From NCBI RefSeq assembly GCF_008807415.1, contig NZ_CP043626.1:5556501-5620500 (forward strand): a stretch of 64,000 nt of DNA. Reading direction: 5' to 3'. The DNA comes from Pseudomonas denitrificans (nom. rej.) (GTDB taxonomy: Bacteria; Pseudomonadota; Gammaproteobacteria; Pseudomonadales; Pseudomonadaceae). Positions within the stretch are counted from its first letter, which is position 1; each line of letters starts with the position of its first letter. A model generated the notes under the pieces. It was not told where the DNA came from. It worked only from the letters and a program-made list of their open reading frames with translations, and did no database searches. A program made the position numbers and the translations under genes. Of this stretch, positions 9,285 through 17,725 are shown piece after piece.

Positions 9285-10985
9285 GTGCTGCAGAATCTCA
9301 AAGGGCGCCTGCCGCTCGACAAACTCAAGCTCGACCCGCGCCTGGGGTTGCTTGGCATCGCCCTGGGCGCCGCCCTGCTGGCCGCTGCCGTGGTCTTCTA
9401 TCTGTGGCGCGACCAGGGTGCCTACCGTCCGCTGTATGGCGCCGGCGAAGCCTACCCGGCCGCTGACGTGATGCAGGTGCTGGACGCCGAGGCCTTCGAC
9501 TACCGCCTGCACCCGCAGAGCGGCCAGGTGCTGGTGCGCGAGGAAGACCTGGCGCGCGCCCGCATGCTGCTCGCAGCCAAGGGTGTGAAGGTGTCCATGC
9601 CGGCCGGCTACGAGCTGTTCGACAAGGACGAGCCGCTGGGCACCAGCCACTTCCTTCAGGACGTGCGCCTGAAGCGCAGCCTGGAAGGCGAGCTGGCCCG
9701 GACCATCATGGGCCTGAAAGGCATCGAGCAGGCGCGCGTGCACGTCGCCCGCGAAGACAGCAATTCCTTCGTGGTCGGCCGACGTGACCCGGCCAAGGCC
9801 TCGGTGCTGCTGCAACTGGCGCCCGGCCAGCGGCTGAGCTCCGAGCAGGTCGGCGCCATCGTCAACCTGGTGGCCGGCAGCGTGCCGCAGCTGAAGCCCG
9901 AAGACGTCAGCGTGGTCGACCAGAACGGCGTGCTGCTGTCGCGCGGCATCAGTGGCGTCGGCGGCCCCTCGCAGAACTGGCAGGCGGTGGACGAGTACCA
10001 GCGCAAGGCCGTGGGCAATGTCGAGGAAGTGCTGGCGCCGGTGCTCGGCCTGGGCAACTACCGTATCAGCGTGTCTGCCGACATCGACTTCAGCCAGAAG
10101 GAAGAAACCCTGCAGGCCTACGGCGAAGCGCCGCGCCTGCGCAGCGAAGTGCTGCGCAACGAGAGCACGCTGGACCAGCTCGCCCTTGGCGTGCCCGGCT
10201 CGCTGAGCAACCGTCCGCCGGAGCCGCCGCCGCAACAGCAGCAGGGGCAGAACAACGCCCAGGGTAATAACCAGGCTGCTCCGGGTAACGGCAAGGTCGC
10301 CAATACCGACAACAAGGCCGCGACCTCGACCCGCGAGGAAGCCACCCGGCAGAACGACTTCGACCAGAGCGTCACCCACATCAAGTACCCGGCCTTCGCC
10401 CTGCGCCAGCAGAGCGTCGCCGTGGTGATCAACGCCTCCACCGCGCCCGAGGGCGGCTGGACCGACAAGGCCCGCGCCGACCTCGAAACCATGGTGAAGA
10501 GCGCCGTGGGCTTCAATGCCCAGCGCGGCGACCTGATCACCGTCAGCGTGTTCCCCTTCGCCGCCACGGCGGTGGAAGAGTCCGCCGCCAGCTGGTGGGA
10601 GAGCAGCGCCCTGCAGTCGCTGGTGCGCTACACCGTGCTCGGCCTGATTGCGCTGCTGTTCCTGCTGTTCGGCGTGCGCCCGGCCGTGCGCAGCCTGACC
10701 CAGCGCGTGCAGCCGACCGCCACCGCCGAGCTGCCTGAAGGCGGCGCCGAGTATCCGTTGGCGCTGGATGCCGAGCGGCGCCTGTCGCTGGGCAGTGAAA
10801 GCGTCGGCGGGCTCAACGTGCTCGGCGAGCTGAACCCGCTCTCGGAAATCCGCCTGCCGGCGCCGGGCTCGGGCCTGGAGCATCAGATCGAGCATCTGCA
10901 GATGCTGGCGAAGAACGACCCGGAACGGGTCTCGGAAGTGATCAAGCACTGGATTGGCCGCAATGACCGACACGAGCCTGCCTGA
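9285..10985 (+). CDS. fliF: Flagellar MS-ring protein FliF
   Basis: FliF forms the inner-membrane MS ring and export-gate housing. From the GTG at 9285 it has 566 residues: a first membrane helix around residues 25-43, the YscJ-like ring-building periplasmic domain, a low-complexity PPEPPPQQQQGQNN linker near residue 310, a second membrane helix around 445-465, and a C-terminal FliG-binding tail. The 3' end overlaps the start of fliG by 23 bases. Confidence 0.95.
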   Translation: MLQNLKGRLPLDKLKLDPRLGLLGIALGAALLAAAVVFYLWRDQGAYRPLYGAGEAYPAADVMQVLDAEAFDYRLHPQSGQVLVREEDLARARMLLAAKGVKVSMPAGYELFDKDEPLGTSHFLQDVRLKRSLEGELARTIMGLKGIEQARVHVAREDSNSFVVGRRDPAKASVLLQLAPGQRLSSEQVGAIVNLVAGSVPQLKPEDVSVVDQNGVLLSRGISGVGGPSQNWQAVDEYQRKAVGNVEEVLAPVLGLGNYRISVSADIDFSQKEETLQAYGEAPRLRSEVLRNESTLDQLALGVPGSLSNRPPEPPPQQQQGQNNAQGNNQAAPGNGKVANTDNKAATSTREEATRQNDFDQSVTHIKYPAFALRQQSVAVVINASTAPEGGWTDKARADLETMVKSAVGFNAQRGDLITVSVFPFAATAVEESAASWWESSALQSLVRYTVLGLIALLFLLFGVRPAVRSLTQRVQPTATAELPEGGAEYPLALDAERRLSLGSESVGGLNVLGELNPLSEIRLPAPGSGLEHQIEHLQMLAKNDPERVSEVIKHWIGRNDRHEPA

Positions 10986-12003
10986 AGAAACGAAAAAGCG
11001 CGGCCCGCAGATGCGCGCCGTGAGCTCCCTGGAACAGGCGGCGATCCTCATGCTGAGCATGGGTGACGAAGCTTCCTCCGGCATCCTGCGCAACTTCAGC
11101 CGCGAGGAGATCGTCAGCATCAGCCAGGCGATGGCGCGGCTGTCGAACGTCAAGCAGAACACCGTCTCCGACGTGATCGGCCGGTTCTTCGACGACTACA
11201 AGCTGCAATCCAGCATCAAGGGCGCCTCGCGCTCCTACCTTGCCGGCATGCTCGGCAAGGCGCTGGGCAGCGACATCACGCGCAACCTGCTGGACAGCAT
11301 CTATGGCGAGGAAATCCGCGCCAAGATGGCGCGCATGGAGTGGATCGATCCCAAGCAGTTCGCCGCGCTGATCGCCAAGGAACACGCGCAGATGCAGGCG
11401 GTGTTCCTCGCCTTCCTGCCGCCGGGCATGGCCACCGACGTGCTCGAAGCCATGCCGCCGGAGCGCCAGGACGAGCTGCTGTTCCGCATCGCCAACCTCA
11501 GCGAGGTGAACAGCGATGTCATTGCCGAGCTGGAACAACTGATCGACCGCAGCCTGCGTGTGCTCTCCACCCAGGGCTCGCAGGTGCGCGGGGTCAAGCA
11601 GGCGGCGGACATCATGAACCGCTTCAAGGGCGACCGTAACCAGATGTTCGAGCTGCTGCGCGCCCACAACGACGACCTGGTCGGCAAGATCGAAGACGAG
11701 ATGTACGACTTCTTCATCCTCTCCCGGCAGAACCAGGAAGTGCTGCAGACCCTGCTGGAAGTCATCCCGCTGGACGAATGGGTGGTCGCCCTCAAGGGCG
11801 CCGAGCCCGAGCTGGTGCGCGCCATCCAGGGCGCCATGCCCAAGCGCCAGGCGCAGCAGATGGAGTCCATCAACCGCCGCCAGGGCCCGGTGCCGCTGAG
11901 CCGCGTGGAGCAGGTGCGCAAGGACATCATGGGCGTGGTGCGCGAGCTGGCCGCCGAGGGCGACCTGCAGGTACAGCTGTTCCGCGAGCAGACGGTGGAG
12001 TAA
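10963..12003 (+). CDS. fliG: Flagellar motor switch protein FliG
   Basis: FliG couples the rotor to the stator. The ATG at 10963 lies inside the 3' end of fliF and gives 346 residues; an in-frame TTG nine bases upstream is less likely. The N-terminal FliF-binding domain, the middle domain and the C-terminal torque helix are all recognisable. The torque region contains VVALKGAEPELVRAIQGAMPKRQAQQM, with the charged residues that meet MotA. It is followed at once by fliH. Confidence 0.95.
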   Translation: MTDTSLPEETKKRGPQMRAVSSLEQAAILMLSMGDEASSGILRNFSREEIVSISQAMARLSNVKQNTVSDVIGRFFDDYKLQSSIKGASRSYLAGMLGKALGSDITRNLLDSIYGEEIRAKMARMEWIDPKQFAALIAKEHAQMQAVFLAFLPPGMATDVLEAMPPERQDELLFRIANLSEVNSDVIAELEQLIDRSLRVLSTQGSQVRGVKQAADIMNRFKGDRNQMFELLRAHNDDLVGKIEDEMYDFFILSRQNQEVLQTLLEVIPLDEWVVALKGAEPELVRAIQGAMPKRQAQQMESINRRQGPVPLSRVEQVRKDIMGVVRELAAEGDLQVQLFREQTVE

Positions 12004-12009
12004 CCGCGC

Positions 12010-12708
12010 ATGGCGATCAAAGTCATCAAGGCCGACAGCCGCGCCTGGCGCCCCTACCGCTTCCCGCCGCGCTGCGCCACGGCCAGCGCCGACAACCATG
12101 GCTGGGACAGCGACCCGGCGGCGCGCCAGCGCGCCATCTCCGAGGGCTTCCAGGAAGGCCTGGAACGCGGCTACCAGGACGGCGTCGGCGAAGGCCGTGA
12201 AGCCGGCCTGCGCGAGGGCTTCGAAGCCGGTCGCCAGGACGGCCTGCGCAAGGGCCGCGAGGAAGGCCGCGCCACCGGCCGCCAGGTGTTCGACGAGGCC
12301 AGCGCGCCGCTGCAGGCCGCCGTCGAGGCCTTCGGCGACTACCACCAGGCCTTCCAGCGCAGTCGTCAGAAGGAGCTGCTGGAGCTGGTGCAGAAGGTCG
12401 CGAAACAGGTCATCCGGGTCGAGCTGACGCTCAACCCCACCCAGTTGCTGACCCTGGCCGAGGAAGCCCTGGCGGCCATGCCGGGCGAGCAGGGCGAGGT
12501 GCAGATCCTGCTCAACCCGGAGGAATGCGCGCGCATCCGCGAGCTGAACCCCGAACGCGCCGCCAAGTGGCGCCTGGTGCCGGACGAACGCCTGGCGCTG
12601 GGCGAATGCCGCGTGGTCACCGCCCAGGCGGAAGCCGACATCGGTTGCCAGCAGCGCCTGGACAGCTGCATGGAAGCGCTGAGCGCGCACCTGCAGGACG
12701 AGGACTGA
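12010..12708 (+). CDS. fliH: Flagellar export ATPase regulator FliH
   Basis: FliH inhibits and positions the FliI ATPase at the C-ring. It has 232 residues. Residues ~45-100 show the typical run of glycine-spaced GxxxG-like helices (EGFQEGLERGYQDGVGEG and similar), followed by the C-terminal FliH/YscL domain. It lies 6 bases after fliG and 2 bases before fliI. Confidence 0.92.
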   Translation: MAIKVIKADSRAWRPYRFPPRCATASADNHGWDSDPAARQRAISEGFQEGLERGYQDGVGEGREAGLREGFEAGRQDGLRKGREEGRATGRQVFDEASAPLQAAVEAFGDYHQAFQRSRQKELLELVQKVAKQVIRVELTLNPTQLLTLAEEALAAMPGEQGEVQILLNPEECARIRELNPERAAKWRLVPDERLALGECRVVTAQAEADIGCQQRLDSCMEALSAHLQDED

Positions 12709-12710
12709 AG

Positions 12711-14042
12711 ATGGCCCTGGGCGACGGCTTCAAGCTCGAAGAAGCGCTGCGCTCGCTGGACTCGGTCCAGCTGGCGCGGGTCAGCGGTCGCCTGGTGCGT
12801 GTCTCCGGCCTGTTGCTGGAAAGCCTCGGCTGCCGGCGCATGACCGGCCAGCGCTGCTACGTGGAAGTCGCCGACGGCGAGCGCCTGGAGGCGCAGGTGG
12901 TCGGCTTCAACCGTGACATCACCTACCTCATGCCCTTCAAGAAGCCCGTCGGCCTGACCTCCGGCTCGCGGGTCTTCCCGGCGCCGGACGAAGCCGTGCT
13001 GCACATCGATCATTCCTGGCTGGGGCGCGTGGTCAACGGCCTCGGCGAACCCCTGGACGGCCTCGGCAAGCTCGCCGGCCGCCACCCACTTCCCACCGAG
13101 CTGCCGCAGGTGAACCCGCTGCGCCGGCGCCCGGTGTCCGAGCCGCTGGATGTCGGCGTGCGCGCCATCAATGGCCTGCTGACCCTGGGCAAGGGCCAGC
13201 GCGTCGGCCTGTTCGCCGGCAGCGGCGTGGGCAAGAGCGTGCTGCTGGGGATGATCACCCGGCAGACCAAGGCCGACGTGGTGGTGGTCGGGCTGATCGG
13301 CGAACGCGGCCGCGAGGTGCAGGAGTTCATCCTGCATTCCCTCGGCCCGGAAGGCTTGCAGAAGGCCGTGGTGGTGGTGGCGCCGGCCAACGAATCGCCG
13401 CTGATGCGCCTGAAGGCCACCGAACTGTGCCACAGCATCGCCGCCTACTTCCGCGACCAGGGCAAGGACGTGCTGCTGCTGGTCGACTCCCTGACCCGCT
13501 ACGCCATGGCCCAGCGCGAGATCGCCCTGGCCCTGGGCGAACCGCCGGCCACCAAGGGCTACCCGCCGTCGGTGTTCGGCATGCTCCCGGAGCTGGTGGA
13601 AAGCGCCGGCAACGGCGAGGGCGAAGCCGGCAGCCTGAGCGCCATCTACACGGTGCTGGCCGAGGGCGACGATCACCAGGACCCGATCGTCGACTGCGCC
13701 CGCGCCATCCTCGATGGGCACATCGTGCTGTCGCGCCGGCTGGCGGACGTCGGGCACTACCCGGCCATCGACATCGGCGCCTCGGTCAGCCGCTGCATGA
13801 GCCAGGTGGCGGACCCGCTGCACCTCTCGGCGGCGCGGCAGTTCAAGGAATTCAGCGGCACCTATGAGCGCATCAAGGAACTGATCCCGCTGGGCGGCTA
13901 CACGCCGGGCATGGACGTGAAGACCGACCGCGCCGTGCAGCTGGCGCCGATGCTGGAGCGCTACCTGCGCCAGGAGACCGCCGACGGCGCGGAGCTGGGC
14001 AACAGCGTCGCCACCCTGCAAAGCATCGTCGGGGGCCGCTGA
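12711..14042 (+). CDS. fliI: Flagellum-specific ATPase FliI
   Basis: FliI is the type III export ATPase, related to the F1 beta subunit. The ATG at 12711, just after the fliH stop, gives 443 residues, the normal length. The P-loop AGSGVGKS lies near residue 168, and VVVGLIGERGREVQEF, LLLVDSLTRYAMAQREIALALGEPPATKGYPPSVF and YPAIDIGASVSR follow in family order. The frame is open well upstream inside fliH, but that part has no homologous sequence. The stop overlaps the fliJ start by one base. Confidence 0.96.
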   Translation: MALGDGFKLEEALRSLDSVQLARVSGRLVRVSGLLLESLGCRRMTGQRCYVEVADGERLEAQVVGFNRDITYLMPFKKPVGLTSGSRVFPAPDEAVLHIDHSWLGRVVNGLGEPLDGLGKLAGRHPLPTELPQVNPLRRRPVSEPLDVGVRAINGLLTLGKGQRVGLFAGSGVGKSVLLGMITRQTKADVVVVGLIGERGREVQEFILHSLGPEGLQKAVVVVAPANESPLMRLKATELCHSIAAYFRDQGKDVLLLVDSLTRYAMAQREIALALGEPPATKGYPPSVFGMLPELVESAGNGEGEAGSLSAIYTVLAEGDDHQDPIVDCARAILDGHIVLSRRLADVGHYPAIDIGASVSRCMSQVADPLHLSAARQFKEFSGTYERIKELIPLGGYTPGMDVKTDRAVQLAPMLERYLRQETADGAELGNSVATLQSIVGGR

Positions 14043-14464
14043 TGAAGACGCAGATCGACATGCTCGGGCGCCTGGCCGACGTGCGCGGCGGCAAGGTCCG
14101 CGAGCTGCTGGGACGGGTGAATTACCAGCAGAATCTCTGCCAGCGCTACCGCAACAACATTACCGGGCTGGACCGCCTGTGCGGCTTCAGCGTGGCCACC
14201 AGCACGCCGCTGCAGCGGCACAACCAGCAGCAGTACAAGGCCACCTTGCACAAGATGCTGCAGTTGCAGCGCCGCGAGCTGGAAGTTGCCGAACAGACCC
14301 TGGCGCGCATCCAGGGCGAGCTGATGGCGGCCATGCGCAGCGAGAAGGTGCTCACGCAGGTGATCGAGGCCAAGGTCGGCCAGTGGCAGCTGCAGCTGGC
14401 GCAGCAGGAGCAGAAAATCCAGGATGGCCTCGCCGCGCAGTCCTGGTGGCGGGCGCGGGCGTGA
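14042..14464 (+). CDS. fliJ: Flagellar export protein FliJ
   Basis: FliJ is a coiled-coil export chaperone and the stalk of the FliI ring. The product is 140 residues, almost entirely helical and rich in Gln/Glu/Arg, with heptad-like runs such as MLQLQRRELEVAEQTLARIQ. Sequence conservation in this family is weak, so the call rests mainly on length, composition and position right after fliI (TGATG overlap). It is the last gene of the fliE-J segment. Confidence 0.85.
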   Translation: MKTQIDMLGRLADVRGGKVRELLGRVNYQQNLCQRYRNNITGLDRLCGFSVATSTPLQRHNQQQYKATLHKMLQLQRRELEVAEQTLARIQGELMAAMRSEKVLTQVIEAKVGQWQLQLAQQEQKIQDGLAAQSWWRARA

Positions 14465-14471
14465 AGGCAAT

Positions 14472-14549
14472 GGCGGATAACTCGTTCCGAGTTATGCGCC
14501 CTACGACGGGGTGACCCGTAGGGCGAATAACCGCTAGCGGTTATCCGCC
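14472..14549. repeat. GGCGGATAAC...GTTATCCGCC palindromic repeat
   Basis: This is a composite palindrome between fliJ and the flgM promoter. The outer arms are GGCGGATAAC and GTTATCCGCC; inner arms are CCCTACG and CGTAGGG. The same building block recurs at 43738-43818 and partly near 46912, so it is a dispersed REP-like family. It may end fliJ transcription. Confidence 0.75.
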
Positions 14550-14572
14550 GTTTGTTCCGCGAAAATCGGCAT

Positions 14573-14600
14573 TTAAGTTTTGCTTCGAGGCGGTCGCCCT
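14573..14600 (+). promoter_or_regulatory. Putative late-flagellar (sigma-28) promoter of flgM
   Basis: TTAA at 14573-14576 is separated by 16 bases from GTCGCCCT at 14593-14600, with the flgM ATG 36 bases further on. The same TTAA-N16-GTCGCCYT pattern with identical spacing lies before fliD and before the flagellin gene. The -10 half differs from the usual GCCGATAA. Confidence 0.65.
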
Positions 14601-14636
14601 CTGAGGGAAAGGCCTAAAAACATTCGGATACCGACC

Positions 14637-14921
14637 ATGGAAATCACCCGGCAACTGACCAGCGTCGCGCTGGCCACCAGCGAGTCCGCCAAGAGCGCGC
14701 GCAACGAGCGCGCCGCCCCGGTGGCGGAGACCAGCGCCAGTGCGCCGGTCAGCGATTCGCTGCGCCTGGACGAAATGCAGGAAACCCTGCGCGCCATGCC
14801 CGACGTGGACCAGAGCCGCGTCGCCGAAATCCGCCGCGCGCTGATGAATGGCGAGCTGCAGAACGACACCAGCGTGCTTGCCACCAGCATCCTCTCCTAC
14901 CACCGCGGCAGCGACGCATGA
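14637..14921 (+). CDS. flgM: Anti-sigma-28 factor FlgM
   Basis: FlgM holds sigma-28 inactive until the hook is complete and is then exported. The 94 residues have the family layout: a disordered Ser/Ala-rich N-half and a C-half with DVDQSRVAEIRRALMNGEL, which binds sigma. The ATG at 14637 was chosen by homology; the frame is open further upstream through the promoter. Its partner is the sigma factor at 19426. It overlaps flgN by 4 bases (ATGA). Confidence 0.92.
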   Translation: MEITRQLTSVALATSESAKSARNERAAPVAETSASAPVSDSLRLDEMQETLRAMPDVDQSRVAEIRRALMNGELQNDTSVLATSILSYHRGSDA

Positions 14922-15358
14922 CCCAGCGCGCGCGGCTGTTGCAGGTGATCGAGCAGGACGTCCAGCAGGATGGCCGCGATTGCCTGGCGCTGCGCGATCG
15001 CCTGCAGGAGCTGTATCGCCATCTGTTGGCGCGGGACAGCGCGCAGATCGAAGCGCTGAACCCGGACATCCAGGCGCTGCTCGAAGCCGTCGCCGGCCGT
15101 GCCCAGCGCCGCAGCCGCGTGCTGCGTGCCTTCCACCTGCCGATGGACGCCGACGGCATGCGCACGCTGCTGTCCAACTACCAGCCGCCGCGTCGCGAGG
15201 AACTGCAGCAGGAGTGGCTGCAGCTGGGCCAGCTCACCGCCCAGTGCAAGCGCCTCAACGAGCGCAACGGCAAGCTGCTGGCGATGCACCACGACATCCT
15301 CAGCCAGCTCATGGGCGACCCGCGCGAACAGCCGGTGTATTCGCGGCAGCTGTACTGA
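14918..15358 (+). CDS. flgN: Flagellar chaperone FlgN
   Basis: FlgN is the export chaperone for the hook-associated proteins FlgK and FlgL. The 146-residue product is helical and charged, with the LLARDSAQIEALNPDIQALLEAV segment typical of FlgN and the C-terminal LTAQCKRLNERNGKLL. It is coupled to flgM through an ATGA overlap. Confidence 0.88.
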   Translation: MTQRARLLQVIEQDVQQDGRDCLALRDRLQELYRHLLARDSAQIEALNPDIQALLEAVAGRAQRRSRVLRAFHLPMDADGMRTLLSNYQPPRREELQQEWLQLGQLTAQCKRLNERNGKLLAMHHDILSQLMGDPREQPVYSRQLY

Positions 15359-15393
15359 ACCGCGCAGGGCGAGCTGCGATCGCTGGACTCCCC

Positions 15394-15441
15394 TGTAGGA
15401 GCGGGCCATGCCCGCGATCGCGCACATGGCGCGCTCCTACA
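15394..15441. repeat. REP element (GTAGGAGCGGGC family)
   Basis: TGTAGGAGCGGGCCATGCCC is followed by CGCGATCG and closed by GCGCTCCTACA. The imperfect stem-loop follows flgN and precedes the fliD promoter. This is the common Pseudomonas REP type; other copies lie at 31929, 43830-43912, 55134 and 55603. Confidence 0.8.
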
Positions 15442-15476
15442 AAAAGCGCGGCTGCCAGACACCCCGTCGAAATCCC

Positions 15477-15504
15477 TTAACGAATCCCTCCCCACGGTCG
15501 CCCT
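15477..15504 (+). promoter_or_regulatory. Putative late-flagellar (sigma-28) promoter of fliD
   Basis: TTAA at 15477-15480, 16 bases, then GTCGCCCT at 15497-15504. It matches the flgM and flagellin promoters. The leader to the fliD ATG is about 170 bases and contains an inverted GCCGGGCGGAA motif near 15570. Apart from the REP and this element, the 318-base gap between flgN and fliD holds nothing else I recognise. Confidence 0.65.
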
Positions 15505-15676
15505 TTCCCTGCATCAGGGTGCGCGCCCGGCAGGCGGAAATGCCGCTTCCCGCTGCGCGCCAAAGTATGCCGGGCGGAAGTGAAGCTTCTCCCCGGTAAT
15601 CCCGAAAAGCCCCGTACGGCGGGCCTTCCGGCATTGGCACCGTAATTGCTCTTCCGACCCAAAGAGGTGGATTCAC

Positions 15677-17026
15677 ATGGCGACCATAGATTCCGATTAC
15701 GTCAAGCAGATGGCCCAGCAACTGGCCACGTACGATGTGCAGAGCGGGCTGAACAAGGCCGACCGCAACAAGGCCTCCTATCAGGCCCAGCTGACCGCCG
15801 TGACCTCGCTGGAAACCGCGCTCAAGACTTTCTCCACTGCGGTGAAAGGCCTGCAGGGCACCACCGGCAGCAACACCAGCATGCTGGTCAACAGCGCGAC
15901 CATGAGCAAGGACGGCTACCTCACCGCCACCGTCGGCAAGAGTGCCGTCGCCGGTCGCTACGACTTCTTCGTCGAGCAGCTCGCCACCAGCCACCAGCTG
16001 TCCTTCTCCGGCCTGCAGACCAGTGACATCGACACCCAGGGCACCCTGACCCTGACCCAGAACGGCAAGTCCTTCGACATCGACCTGAGCAAGGTCGACA
16101 CCGACGGCGACGGCGCCAATTCCATGGACGAGCTGGCCGCGGCGATCAACAAGGCTACCGACAACACCGGCGTGAAGGCCACCCTGGTGCGCAGCAATGG
16201 CCAGGTCTCGCTGGTGCTGGGTGCCGAGAAGTCCGGTGCGGACAATGCCATCAGCCTGTCGCTGAGCGGCACCGACAGCGCCAACAGCGCCTTCGAGACT
16301 GCCATCGGCAACCCGCAGGAGCTGTCCAGGGCACAGGACGCCCGCGTCCGCCTGGGTGGCGAGAGCGGCATGCTGCTGACCAATGCCAGCAACACCTTCG
16401 ACAACATCATCGATGGCGTCAGCGTCACCTTCACCCAGGCGCAGAAATCCGGCGAGCAGCCGATTTCCATGACCATTTCCCAGGACCAGAGCGAGACCAA
16501 GAAGAAGGTGCAGACCTTCATCGACGCGTTCAACGCCCTGGCCAGCCAGATCGACAGCCTGACCGCCTCGGGCGATCAGAGCGGCAACTCCCGTGGCGCC
16601 CTGGCCGGCGACTCCAGCGTGCGGGCCATCGAGAACAGCCTCAACCAGATGCTGCGCACCACCTTCAATGGCGCCAACCTGATCAGCTTCGGCATCAGTG
16701 CCGACCGCAACGGCAAGCTGACCCTGGATTCGACGCGCTTCGAGAAGGCCATCGCCGCCGACCCGGAAGGGCTCGACAAGCTGTTCATGGGCAAGGGCAA
16801 CCTGCTCGACAGCACCGACAAGGCGCTGTCGCTCTACACCAGCAGCGTCAACGGCGTGCTGAAGAACCGCAAGGAGTCGCTCAACAGCAGCCTGAAGCGA
16901 GTCAACGATGACTACGACAACCTGCAGAAGCAGTACGACACCTACTACGCGCGCTACCTCAAGCAATACACCTCGATGATGCAGACCATGCAGTCGATGG
17001 ACCAGACCAGCGGGATGTTCGGATGA
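15677..17026 (+). CDS. fliD: Flagellar filament cap protein FliD (LafB)
   Basis: FliD is exported to the filament tip, where it folds flagellin. It has 449 residues. The N-terminal FliD_N domain opens with MATIDSDYVKQMAQQLATYDVQSGLNKADRNKASYQAQLTAV, slightly unusual but family-like, and the FliD_C domain follows from ~residue 240. The heptad-rich C-terminus ends YTSMMQTMQSMDQTSGMFG. It heads the lafBCDEFSTU-type operon and overlaps fliS by 4 bases. Confidence 0.93.
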   Translation: MATIDSDYVKQMAQQLATYDVQSGLNKADRNKASYQAQLTAVTSLETALKTFSTAVKGLQGTTGSNTSMLVNSATMSKDGYLTATVGKSAVAGRYDFFVEQLATSHQLSFSGLQTSDIDTQGTLTLTQNGKSFDIDLSKVDTDGDGANSMDELAAAINKATDNTGVKATLVRSNGQVSLVLGAEKSGADNAISLSLSGTDSANSAFETAIGNPQELSRAQDARVRLGGESGMLLTNASNTFDNIIDGVSVTFTQAQKSGEQPISMTISQDQSETKKKVQTFIDAFNALASQIDSLTASGDQSGNSRGALAGDSSVRAIENSLNQMLRTTFNGANLISFGISADRNGKLTLDSTRFEKAIAADPEGLDKLFMGKGNLLDSTDKALSLYTSSVNGVLKNRKESLNSSLKRVNDDYDNLQKQYDTYYARYLKQYTSMMQTMQSMDQTSGMFG

Positions 17027-17421
17027 CCGCCTACGGCATGAACGAAAGCTACGACAGTTACCGGATGATCGACCTGGAATCCAGGGCCGCGTCGTCCTCG
17101 CCCTATGAACTGGTGCTGGTGCTGTTCGACGGCCTGCTCGACGAGCTGGCCCGCGCCCGCGGGCACATCGAGCACAAGCGCTACCAGCAGAAGGGCCGCT
17201 CCCTGGAGAAGTGCCTGAACATCCTCAACGGCCTCAACGGTGCGCTCGACTACGAGAACGGCGGCGAGACCGTGCAGGGCCTGGCGCGTCTCTACGACTA
17301 CTGCATCTACCGGATCTCCGACGTCAGCGTGTCGCTGGATGTCGCCGGCATCGACGAAGTGGTGCGCCTGCTGGGCATCCTGCGTGAGGGCTGGGAGGGC
17401 GTGAGTGCCGGACGTGGATGA
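17023..17421 (+). CDS. fliS: Flagellin export chaperone FliS (LafC)
   Basis: FliS binds the C-terminus of unexported flagellin. It has 132 residues with the family opening (YRMIDLESRAASSSPYELVLVLFDGLLDELARARGHIE) and the helical bundle core SLEKCLNILNGLNGALDYENGG. It overlaps fliD (ATGA) and the following fliT by 17 bases. Confidence 0.94.
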   Translation: MTAYGMNESYDSYRMIDLESRAASSSPYELVLVLFDGLLDELARARGHIEHKRYQQKGRSLEKCLNILNGLNGALDYENGGETVQGLARLYDYCIYRISDVSVSLDVAGIDEVVRLLGILREGWEGVSAGRG

Positions 17422-17722
17422 TCGCCAGCGCCTGCTGCAGCTGTACGAACGGCTGGGTGGGGCGCTGCAGCGCAAGGACTGGAAAGCCATGGGGCAGGTC
17501 GACCTGGCGATCCGCGCGCAACTGGTGGCGATGTCGTCGCAGGCCGGGCTGGCCGCCGATGTGCTGCTCGCCAAGAAGCACCTGAAGCGCCTGCATGAGC
17601 AGGCGTCGCAGGCCTGCGCCGAGGAGTGCGAGCGCCTGCGCCGCCTCCTGCTCTCGCACCTGGAATATGCCGAGGGACGCTCGGCATACATGCAGGTGGA
17701 TACGTACCAGGAGGGTCGATAG
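17405..17722 (+). CDS. fliT: Flagellar chaperone FliT-like (LafD)
   Basis: The product is 105 residues, helical and charged, with a Leu-rich opening (DVDDRQRLLQLYERLGGALQ). Its GTG start lies inside the fliS 3' end. FliT/LafD proteins chaperone FliD and are poorly conserved in sequence. The call relies on size, helical character and its place between fliS and fliK. Confidence 0.75.
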   Translation: MPDVDDRQRLLQLYERLGGALQRKDWKAMGQVDLAIRAQLVAMSSQAGLAADVLLAKKHLKRLHEQASQACAEECERLRRLLLSHLEYAEGRSAYMQVDTYQEGR

Positions 17723-17725
17723 ACC

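Noticed and set aside
12525..12710. Upstream extension of fliI
   Set aside because: The frame is open inside fliH, but the added residues are Arg/Gly-rich noise. ATG 12711 gives the normal FliI N-terminus.
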